From Cellulosimicrobium terreum (GTDB lineage Bacteria; Actinomycetota; Actinomycetes; Actinomycetales; Cellulomonadaceae): DNA of 64,000 nt. Position numbers and translations under genes: made by a program. Positions 55,758-64,000 of this stretch are shown here, one piece after another. How positions within the stretch are numbered: the stretch's first letter is position 1; each line of letters begins with the position of its first letter. Location of the stretch: positions 120,117 to 184,116 of the forward strand of contig JACYFD010000007.1 in NCBI GenBank assembly GCA_014803435.1. The letters are read 5' to 3'. Below the pieces are notes generated by a model that saw only the letters and a list, made by a program, of their open reading frames with translations, was not told the DNA's origin and did not search any database.

Positions 55758-57368
55758 TCAGCGACCGAGCAGCTTGTCCAGCCCCGGGGGAAGCTGGAGG
55801 TCCTCGGCTGTCGGTGCGGCGGTCGTGTCCTTCTTCCCGACGCCGAACGCCGAGCCTGCCGGAGACGTGCTGCGCACGCCCTCGCCGGCCGCACGGGCCG
55901 CCGCGGCACGCTCCTGCTCGGCTCGCTTGGCGGGGTTGCCCGACTTGCCGCGCGTCTTGCGCTGCGGGACCTGCTTGCCGCGCGCCTTCTTGCCGCCCAT
56001 CCCGGGCAGGTTGCCCATGCCCGGCATCCCGGGCATGCCACCGCCACGGTTCATCTGTCGCATCATCTTCTGCGCACCGGCGAACCGCTCGAGCAGCTGG
56101 TTCACGTCGCCCGTCGTCGAACCGGAGCCGCGCGCGATGCGGGCGCGGCGTGAGCCGTTGATGATCTTCGGGTTGTCACGCTCCGCAGGGGTCATCGACC
56201 GGATGATCGCCTCGATGCGGTCGACCTCGCGCTCGTCGAAGTTCTCCAGCGCCTCGCGCATCTGCCCCATGCCCGGCAGCATGCCGAGCATCTTCTTCAT
56301 GGAGCCCATGTTCTTCATCTGCTGCATCTGCACCAGGAAGTCCGCGAGCGTGAAGTCCTCGCCGGACTCGAGCTTCTGGGCCATCTTCGCGGCCTCGTCG
56401 GCGTCGAACGCCTTCTCGGCCTGCTCGATGAGCGTCAGGACGTCGCCCATGTCGAGGATGCGCGACGCCATGCGGTCCGGGTGGAACGCCTCGAGGTCGG
56501 TGAGCTTCTCACCGGTCGACGCGAACAGGATCGGGCGACCCGTGACCCGCGCGACCGACAGCGCCGCACCGCCTCGCGCGTCGCCGTCGAGCTTGGTCAG
56601 CACGACGCCCGTGAAGTCGACACCCTCCTCGAAGGCCTTGGCCGTCGTGACGGCGTCCTGACCGATCATCGCGTCGATGACGAAGAGGATCTCGTCGGGG
56701 GTCACGGCGTCGCGGATGTCCGCGGCCTGCTTCATGAGCAGGGTGTCGAGGCCGAGGCGTCCCGCGGTGTCGACGATCAGGACGTCGTGCTGGCGCTGGC
56801 GCGCCGCCTCGAGCCCGTCGCGTGCGACCGCGACCGGGTCGCCGATGACGTCGTCGACCTCGGTACCGCTCTGGTTGCCGGGGTGGGGCGCGAAGACCGG
56901 GACGCCGGCCCGCTCGCCCACGACGGTGAGCTGTGTGACGGCGTTGGGGCGCTGGAGGTCGGCGGCGACGAGCAGCGGGGTGTGGCCCTGCTCGCGCAGG
57001 TGCAGCGCCAGCTTGCCTGCGAGCGTCGTCTTCCCGGCGCCCTGCAGGCCCGCGAGCATGATCACCGTGGGGCCGGTCTTGGCGAACCGCAGCCCCCGGC
57101 TCTCGCCACCGAGGATCGCCACGAGCTCCTCGTTGACGATCTTGACGACCTGCTGCGCCGGGTTGAGCGCGCCGGAGACCTCGGCCGACAGCGCGCGCTC
57201 GCGCACCGTCGCGGTGAACTCGCGCACCACGGGCACCGCGACGTCGGCGTCGAGCAGTGCGCGCCGGATCTCCCGGACGGTCGCGTCGATGTCCGCCTCG
57301 GACAGCCGACCCTTCGCCCGGAGGTTCTTGAAGGTCGATGTCAGTCGGTCCGACAGCGTGTTGAACAC
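55758..57368 (-). CDS. ffh: Signal recognition particle protein Ffh
   Basis: GTPase of the SRP that binds signal sequences and 4.5S RNA. 536 residues: N domain, G domain with GLQGAGKTTLAGKLA near 103-117, DTAGRLG and TKLDGDARGGAAL, then a Met-rich M domain (about 300-430, QMQQMKNMGSMKKMLGMLPG) and a basic Gly/Arg-rich C-terminus. GTG start after GAGGATG. Its partner ftsY is also in the window. Confidence 0.97.
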   Translation of the reverse strand: MFNTLSDRLTSTFKNLRAKGRLSEADIDATVREIRRALLDADVAVPVVREFTATVRERALSAEVSGALNPAQQVVKIVNEELVAILGGESRGLRFAKTGPTVIMLAGLQGAGKTTLAGKLALHLREQGHTPLLVAADLQRPNAVTQLTVVGERAGVPVFAPHPGNQSGTEVDDVIGDPVAVARDGLEAARQRQHDVLIVDTAGRLGLDTLLMKQAADIRDAVTPDEILFVIDAMIGQDAVTTAKAFEEGVDFTGVVLTKLDGDARGGAALSVARVTGRPILFASTGEKLTDLEAFHPDRMASRILDMGDVLTLIEQAEKAFDADEAAKMAQKLESGEDFTLADFLVQMQQMKNMGSMKKMLGMLPGMGQMREALENFDEREVDRIEAIIRSMTPAERDNPKIINGSRRARIARGSGSTTGDVNQLLERFAGAQKMMRQMNRGGGMPGMPGMGNLPGMGGKKARGKQVPQRKTRGKSGNPAKRAEQERAAAARAAGEGVRSTSPAGSAFGVGKKDTTAAPTAEDLQLPPGLDKLLGR

Positions 57369-57466
57369 CGCGTCATCCTCACCAGTCGCCGGTCGTCTGC
57401 GGATCCTGGGCCGCGGGCGGCCTCCGGTTCCGTCGTGCGCGGGCCCGTCGCCCGCGAGGGACCAGC

Positions 57467-59335
57467 CTACCCGTGACGCACCTCGTCACCGTCCGCCGTC
57501 CCGCCCGGAGCGGGGCCGGCGAGCGCTGCGAGCCCCGCCGTCGTGAGATCGTCGACGAGCCGCGCCCGCCACGCGGTCCAGGCGCTCGGTCCCAGCGAGG
57601 CGGAGTCCGCCTCGGTGAGGGCGCGCAGCACCTGGAGGAGGTCGGCGCGACCGTCGACCGCCTCGAGGAGCGCGGCGAGCGTCGCCGGGTCGTCGGGGTC
57701 CTCCGTGACGGCGAGCCTCGACAGCGTGAGGTGGTGCTGCACGAGGCGCTGCACGTCCGTGACGACGTCGGGCTCGAACCCCATGCGCCCGACGATCGAC
57801 GGCACGAGCCGGGCGCCCTCGTCCGAGTGGTCGCTCGCCCCCGCGCGCTTGCCGATGTCGTGCAGGATCGCCGCCAGCAGCAGGAGGTCGCCGCGTTCCA
57901 CGTCCTTGCGCGCCCGCGCGGCCCGCGCCGCGACCTCGACGAGGTGACGGTCGACCGTGTGCCGGTGCACCGCCGCACGTTGCGGACGGTTGCGCACGCC
58001 CGCCCACTCCGGGATCCAGGTCGTGACGACCCCGGCCAGGTCGAGCGCCTCCCACACGGCGACCTGCGCCTGCCCGGAACCGAGCAGGGAGAGGAACGCG
58101 GAGCGGGCGGCCTTCGGCCACGGCTCGGGCAGCGGGGGGCACGCGGCGAGGCTCGCGACCGACACGGGCGAGAGGGTCAGGCCGGTCCGGGCGGCGGTCG
58201 CGGCGGCACGTAGCGACAGCAAGGGGTCGTGCTCGGGGTGCGCGTCCACGGCAAGGACGAGCTCGCCGTCGTGCTCGACGAGCCCGTCGCCGACCGACCG
58301 CAGCCGCGGAGCGGCCCGCCGGCCGCGGATCAGCACGGGGCGTCGCGAGGTGGACGGGCGCTGCAGGGCCTGGCGCGCGCGGCGCACGGTCGTGTCGAGC
58401 GCGTAGGAGATCTCGCGCCCGGCCTCCGCCAGGCTCGCGAGGAGCTCGTCGGGGTCGTCGAACCCGGACATGTCGGCCACCTCGTCCAGGTCCGCGAGGA
58501 GCAGGCGGCTCGTGTGGCGGCCCGTGACCACCTGGAGCGTGTCGCGGACGTCGAGCAGGTGGGCGTAGGCCCGGTCGACCGACCCGTGCGGCCGGTCCGT
58601 GAGCCACGTCGCGGCGAGCGCCGAGAGCACGACGGCGTCCCGGATGCCCCCGCGGGCCTCCTTGAGGTCGGGCTCGATGAGGTAGGCGAGCTCGCCCGAC
58701 CGTTCGGCGCGCTCACGGGTCGAGGACAGGAGCTCGGGAAGTCGCCGCCGCGACGCCGAGCGCCAGTCGGTGAGCACGGCCGAGGACGCGCGGTGCACGA
58801 CGAGCGCGTCGCCGGCGATCGCGCTCACGTCGAGCCACCCGACCGCGGCCGGGACGTCCTTCGACGCCACCTGGCGGCACTGTGAGAGCGAACGGACCGA
58901 GTGGTCGAGGTCGACGCCCGCGTCCCACAACGGGTACCAGAGCCGGCTGGCGACCTGGGCGATCTCCTCGGCCGTGTGCCGCCGACCGTCGTGCACGAGG
59001 ACGAGGTCGAGGTCGCTCGCGGGGCCCATATCGGCGCGGCCGAGGCTCCCGACCGCCGCGAGCGCGATGCCCTCGGCGTCGACGTCGTGCGTGGCGTCGT
59101 GCCACAGCTCGCCGAGCGAGGTCGTCACGACGTCGACGACGGCGGCGCGGCGCGCGACGCCGCTGCGGCCGCGGCCGCTCATGGAGCGTGCGAGCTCGAG
59201 CATCCGCGCGCGGAGGTCCCGCACCCCCATGGGGTGCGGGACCTCCGTACCGTGCTCGGTCGGACGTTCCGTCGACCGCTCCGCCGATCCCCCCGCGACC
59301 CCGCCCGTGGCCGGGGTGTCAGCGTTCTGCGTCAT
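57467..59335 (-). CDS. glnD: [Protein-PII] uridylyltransferase-like GlnD lacking ACT domains
   Basis: Modifies PII in response to glutamine. 622 residues: nucleotidyltransferase motif [19 protein letters not shown] at 96-114, helical GlnE-like region, and HD domain with [14 protein letters not shown] near 482-495. The C-terminal pair of ACT domains that sense glutamine in the family (usual length about 800-890) is absent; only 98 bases separate its stop from ffh, so no remnant follows. The ATG at 59335 lies 16 bases after the glnB stop. Third gene of the amt operon. Confidence 0.93.
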   Translation of the reverse strand: MTQNADTPATGGVAGGSAERSTERPTEHGTEVPHPMGVRDLRARMLELARSMSGRGRSGVARRAAVVDVVTTSLGELWHDATHDVDAEGIALAAVGSLGRADMGPASDLDLVLVHDGRRHTAEEIAQVASRLWYPLWDAGVDLDHSVRSLSQCRQVASKDVPAAVGWLDVSAIAGDALVVHRASSAVLTDWRSASRRRLPELLSSTRERAERSGELAYLIEPDLKEARGGIRDAVVLSALAATWLTDRPHGSVDRAYAHLLDVRDTLQVVTGRHTSRLLLADLDEVADMSGFDDPDELLASLAEAGREISYALDTTVRRARQALQRPSTSRRPVLIRGRRAAPRLRSVGDGLVEHDGELVLAVDAHPEHDPLLSLRAAATAARTGLTLSPVSVASLAACPPLPEPWPKAARSAFLSLLGSGQAQVAVWEALDLAGVVTTWIPEWAGVRNRPQRAAVHRHTVDRHLVEVAARAARARKDVERGDLLLLAAILHDIGKRAGASDHSDEGARLVPSIVGRMGFEPDVVTDVQRLVQHHLTLSRLAVTEDPDDPATLAALLEAVDGRADLLQVLRALTEADSASLGPSAWTAWRARLVDDLTTAGLAALAGPAPGGTADGDEVRHG

Positions 59336-59351
59336 CCGGAGGTCCGCCGCC

Positions 59352-61003
<1,652 letters not shown>

Positions 61004-61063
61004 CGGTATTCATCTCCCCTCGCCAGCCGGGCGGCCGGTCGGGGTCAACGGTGGCGGGGCGTC

Positions 61064-61101
61064 GTTTCCGTGGGGGTGTCGCCGTGTTACAGGCGTGTGA
61101 C
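61064..61101 (-). promoter_or_regulatory. GlnR-like nitrogen operator upstream of amt
   Basis: On the minus strand GTCAC-n6-GTAAC-n6-ACACC-n6-GAAAC runs at 11-base intervals. This matches the actinobacterial GlnR pattern gTnAC-n6-GaAAC repeated twice: box 1 full, box 2 four of five, box 3 poor, box 4 full. It ends 61 bases before the amt ATG. Confidence 0.65.
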
Positions 61102-61116
61102 AAGGCCTGGTCGGAC

Positions 61117-61132
61117 GTAAACGTTCCGTTTC
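61117..61132 (-). promoter_or_regulatory. Second GlnR-type half-site
   Basis: GAAAC-n6-TTTAC on the minus strand, 15 bases upstream of the first site and roughly one to two bases out of phase with it. It could extend the GlnR-bound region. Confidence 0.4.
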
Positions 61133-61141
61133 CGGCCGCCG

Positions 61142-62323
61142 TCAGTCCCCGAGGAGACCGTCCACGAACTGCTCCGGGTCGAAGGGGGCGAGGTCGTCGG
61201 GGCCCTCCCCGAGTCCGACGAGCTTCACCGGCACGCCGAGCTCGCGCTGGACCGCGACGACGATGCCGCCGCGCGCGGTCCCGTCGAGCTTGGTCAGCAC
61301 GATCCCCGTGACGCCGGCCACCTCGCCGAAGACCCGCGCCTGGGTGAGACCGTTCTGACCCGTCGTCGCGTCGAGCACGAGGAGCACCTCGGACAGCGGC
61401 GCCTCCTTGGTGATGACGCGTCGGACCTTGCCCAGCTCGTCCATGAGCCCGGCCTTGTTCTGGAGCCGTCCCGCGGTGTCGACGAGCACGACGTCCGCGC
61501 CCTCGGTACGACCGTGGCGCACGGCGTCGAACGCGACCGCCGCAGGGTCGGCGCCGTCGCGGTCGGCCCGGACCGTCGGGACGCCCACCCGCGCGCCCCA
61601 CGTCTGGAGCTGGTCCGCCGCGGCGGCCCGGAAAGTGTCGGCCGCACCGAGCACGACGTCGCGGTCCTCGGCGACGAGCACACGGGCGAGCTTGCCGACC
61701 GTGGTCGTCTTCCCGGTCCCGTTGACGCCCACCACGAGCACGACCGCCGGCACGGTAGACCCGTCCTCGGCCACGGTCGGCGTGGTCGCGAGGGAGCGGT
61801 CGAGCGTCGGGTCGACGAGCGCGACGAGCTCGTCGCGCAGGAGAGCGCGCACGCTCGCGGCGTCCCGCACGCCGAGCACGCGGACCTTGGTCCGCAGCGA
61901 CTCGATGAGCTCCTGCGATGCGCCGGCGCCGACGTCGGCGACGAGGAGCGCCTCCTCCAGCTCCTCCCAGTCGTCCTCCGTGAGGTGGTCGCGCGAGAGC
62001 ACCGAGAGCAGGCGTGCGCCGAAGGGCGACCCGGAGCGGGCGAGCCGCTCGCGCAGCCGGACCAGGCGCCCCCCGACCGGCTCCGGCTGCTCGAGGACCG
62101 GGACGACGGGCGCCGCCGGCTCGGCGAGATCGACCGGCCCACCGGGTGGCGCCTCGACGTCGGAGGGAGACGGTCCGGGGCCTGGTTCCGCGGTCGACGG
62201 CGGGGTGGGCCGCTCGAGGGTGTCCGACCCGCCGCGGCGACGGGAGACGAGCACGACGAGGGCCACGACGACGGCGACGAGGACGACGCCGAGGAGGATC
62301 CAGAGCCAGGTGAGGTCGTTCAC
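61142..62323 (-). CDS. ftsY: SRP receptor FtsY
   Basis: GTPase that docks the SRP at the membrane. 393 residues: an N-terminal membrane span (LTWLWILLGVVLVAVVVALV, residues 4-23), an acidic Pro-rich linker, NG domain with GVNGTGKTTTVGKLA near 199-213, DTAGRLQNKAGLMDEL and TKLDGTARGG. The own membrane anchor replaces the long acidic A domain of E. coli. GTG start without a clear Shine-Dalgarno sequence. Confidence 0.97.
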   Translation of the reverse strand: MNDLTWLWILLGVVLVAVVVALVVLVSRRRGGSDTLERPTPPSTAEPGPGPSPSDVEAPPGGPVDLAEPAAPVVPVLEQPEPVGGRLVRLRERLARSGSPFGARLLSVLSRDHLTEDDWEELEEALLVADVGAGASQELIESLRTKVRVLGVRDAASVRALLRDELVALVDPTLDRSLATTPTVAEDGSTVPAVVLVVGVNGTGKTTTVGKLARVLVAEDRDVVLGAADTFRAAAADQLQTWGARVGVPTVRADRDGADPAAVAFDAVRHGRTEGADVVLVDTAGRLQNKAGLMDELGKVRRVITKEAPLSEVLLVLDATTGQNGLTQARVFGEVAGVTGIVLTKLDGTARGGIVVAVQRELGVPVKLVGLGEGPDDLAPFDPEQFVDGLLGD

Positions 62324-62381
62324 CGAGGAAGTCTCTCAGACCGGCCGGGACGACCGCACGGGCAGGGGGTCCGGAGGGTGC

Positions 62382-62747
62382 TCAGGACCGGTTCCGGTCG
62401 CCGTGCACGTGGAGCGGGCGGACGGCGCGGTCGCGGGCGCGGTGCAGCACGTCGGTCAGCTCCTCCGCGTCGACGTAGGCCGGCGTGCTGACCTCGGTCG
62501 CGGCGAAGAAGTCGTCCATGTTCGTCTCGACCGGCTGGGGGATGCGGACCGAGCCGATCCGCTGGCCCTGCCGTGCGCTGCGTGACGGTCGCCCACGCCG
62601 GAGCCCGGATCGGAAGTCCCGCCAGAAGGCCCGCGGACCCTGTTCGGCCGAGGTTCCCGGCTCGGAGCGCGCGACGACGCTCGCGAAGAGGAACACGACG
62701 GCTGCCGCGCCGAGCGCGATCGCGAGCCACACGAACATCCAGACCAT
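62382..62747 (-). CDS. Small single-span membrane protein, probably leaderless
   Basis: A 121-residue protein: one N-terminal membrane helix (MVWMFVWLAIALGAAAVVFL), a basic Arg/Ser-rich middle (RSGLRRGRPSRSARQGQRIG) and an acidic/His end. I do not recognise a family. The ATG at 62747 lies exactly 7 bases after GATACT and has no ribosome-binding site, which supports both the start and a leaderless mRNA. It lies between smc and ftsY. Confidence 0.65.
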   Translation of the reverse strand: MVWMFVWLAIALGAAAVVFLFASVVARSEPGTSAEQGPRAFWRDFRSGLRRGRPSRSARQGQRIGSVRIPQPVETNMDDFFAATEVSTPAYVDAEELTDVLHRARDRAVRPLHVHGDRNRS

Positions 62748-62754
62748 ACGGTCC

Positions 62755-62760
62755 AGTATC
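62755..62760 (-). promoter_or_regulatory. Leaderless-type -10 of the small membrane-protein gene
   Basis: GATACT on the minus strand ends 7 bases before the ATG at 62747, the same layout as ispG. Confidence 0.5.
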
Positions 62761-62841
62761 AACGCGGGGCCGGGGCGCGCGACCGGTGTTCCCGGCGCGT
62801 CGCCCGATCGGCACCAACTCTTCACAAGCCGCCAGATTCCA

Positions 62842-62873
62842 ACGATCCTGGACGCTGGTCCAGGTCAGATCGT
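62842..62873 (-). terminator. smc terminator
   Basis: CCTGGAC (62847-62853) pairs with GTCCAGG (62858-62864) around GCTG. Flanking ACGATC (62842-62847) and GATCGT (62868-62873) also match. It begins 16 bases after the smc stop. Confidence 0.6.
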
Positions 62874-62888
62874 CGCGTGTGCGGAGCG

Positions 62889-64000
62889 TCACACCGGAGA
62901 GGGTTCGGCCACCTCGCGCAGCCGCTGGCTGACCACGGTCGTGACGCCGTCGCCGCGCATGGTCACCCCGTACAGCGCGTCCGCGATCTCCATCGTCCGC
63001 TTCTGGTGGGTGATGACGATGAGCTGCGAGTCCTCCTGCAGCTCACGGAAGATCTCCAGCAGGCGACCGAGGTTCACGTCGTCGAGCGCGGCCTCGACCT
63101 CGTCCATCACGTAGAACGGTGACGGTCTGGCCTTGAAGATCGCGACGAGCAGCGCGACCGCGGTGAGCGACCGCTCGCCGCCCGAGAGCAGCGACAGCCG
63201 TTTGACCTTCTTGCCCGCGGGACGTGCCTCCACCTCGATGCCCGTGCTCAGCATGTCGTCCGGCTCCGTCAGCACGAGCCGCCCCTCACCGCCGGGGAAG
63301 ACACGGGCGAACACCCGCTCGAACTGCTCGGCGGTGTCCCGGAACGCGTCGCCGAAGACCTGCTCGACCCGCTCGTCGATCTCGCGCACGATCTCGAGGA
63401 GGTCGGCGCGGGACTTCTTCAGGTCGCCGAGCTGGGTGGCGAGGAAGGCGTGCCGCTCCTCCAGCGCGGCGAACTCCTCGAGCGCCAGCGGGTTCACCTT
63501 CCCGAGGCGCACGAGGTCGCGCTCCGCGGCCTTGAGCCGCTTCTCCTGGGCCCCGCGGTCGTACGGCACGGTGGCGGGCGGCGTCTCCTCGGCGCCGTCG
63601 GGCTGCTCGGGCCCGCCCTCGGGCCGCGGTACGGGTACCGGCCGGTGCGGTCCGTACTCCTCGACCAGGGCACCTGCGTCCATCCCGAGCTCGGTCACGC
63701 TGCGCTCCTGCAGCTGCTCGACCCGCAGCTGCTGCTGCGCACGGGCCACCTCGTCGCGGTGCGCGACGTCGGTGAGGTCGCGGGCCCGCGTCGCGAGCTC
63801 GTCGACCTGCGCGCGGGCGGCGACGGACGCCACGTCCCGCTCGTCGCGGGCGGACTCGGCCGCAGCCCGCTCCTGCCCGGCTCGCTCGAGCGAACGCTCG
63901 AGCGTGTCCAGCGCGCGCGCCGCGCCGTCGTGCACGAGCCGCGCCCGCGCCGCCAGGCGCACCCGCGCCTCCTCGCGGCGCGCGGCCCGGTCGCGGGCCT
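62889..64000 (-). CDS. smc: Chromosome segregation protein SMC, C-terminal part (runs off the window)
   Basis: Condensin ATPase. The visible 370 codons hold the end of the coiled coil (Ala/Arg/Glu-rich heptads), then the C-terminal head with signature LLSGGERSLTAVALL and Walker B FYVMDEVEAALDDVN, and the D-loop/H region VITHQKRTMEIADAL. The hinge and N-terminal head are outside the window. ftsY two genes downstream is the usual partner. Confidence 0.95.
   Translation of the reverse strand, partial: ARDRAARREEARVRLAARARLVHDGAARALDTLERSLERAGQERAAAESARDERDVASVAARAQVDELATRARDLTDVAHRDEVARAQQQLRVEQLQERSVTELGMDAGALVEEYGPHRPVPVPRPEGGPEQPDGAEETPPATVPYDRGAQEKRLKAAERDLVRLGKVNPLALEEFAALEERHAFLATQLGDLKKSRADLLEIVREIDERVEQVFGDAFRDTAEQFERVFARVFPGGEGRLVLTEPDDMLSTGIEVEARPAGKKVKRLSLLSGGERSLTAVALLVAIFKARPSPFYVMDEVEAALDDVNLGRLLEIFRELQEDSQLIVITHQKRTMEIADALYGVTMRGDGVTTVVSQRLREVAEPSPV

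Overview
The window is a very GC-rich chromosomal segment with dense genes, frequent GTG starts, 4-bp ATGA/GTGA overlaps and several probably leaderless promoters. Gene content and order (ftsK, rnj, dapA, dapB, pnp-rpsO, ribF-truB-rbfA-infB-nusA-rimP, proS, ispG-rseP-dxr, rlmN, cdsA-frr-pyrH-tsf-rpsB, xerC-dprA-comM-yraN, rnhB-lepB-rplS-trmD-rimM-khpA-rpsP, ffh, glnD-glnB-amt, ftsY, smc) indicate an actinomycete of the order Micrococcales, most like Cellulomonas and relatives. The genus is inferred from gene order and protein style; no database search was possible. I saw no insertion sequence, prophage, CRISPR array, rRNA or tRNA.

Region by region. 1-7.3 kb: the 5' part of ftsK, a metallo-beta-lactamase-fold hydrolase, a divergent TetR/membrane-protein pair sharing a palindromic operator, a DUF4328-type membrane protein, then dapA-rnj. 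7.4-10.4 kb: a rightward accessory block (YqhA-like membrane protein, AzlCD amino-acid exporter, an acetyltransferase, an unknown protein). 10.4-15.9 kb, leftward: dapB and an overlapping TPR-like membrane protein, an M16 peptidase, pnp and rpsO. 16-20.4 kb: an animal-type haem peroxidase and a two-gene ABC exporter, the most accessory-looking part. 20.4-28.8 kb: ribF, truB, pyrE, rbfA, infB, ylxR, nusA, rimP (translation and transcription factors, with pyrE embedded).

28.9-44 kb: a DUF4439 lipoprotein, proS, an Fpg/Nei glycosylase, an acetyltransferase, MEP-pathway genes (ispG, dxr) around the site-2 protease rseP, a DivIVA-repeat protein, rlmN, cdsA, frr, pyrH, tsf, rpsB. 44-54.4 kb: an M23-like protein, DNA-processing genes (xerC, dprA, comM, yraN), rnhB, lepB and the rpsP-khpA-rimM-trmD-rplS ribosomal group. 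54.5-64 kb: an amidohydrolase, ffh, the nitrogen-control operon amt-glnB-glnD with a GlnR-like site in front, ftsY, a small membrane protein and the 3' part of smc.

Most of the window is conserved housekeeping sequence and I do not see a clearly new multi-gene system. Points worth a second look are the GlnR-like operator and the GlnD that lacks its C-terminal ACT domains, the TetR operator, the isolated haem peroxidase with its upstream palindrome, a degenerate M23 domain, pyrE inside the rbfA-truB operon, a recurring leaderless promoter layout, and several unusually strong or layered intergenic hairpins.
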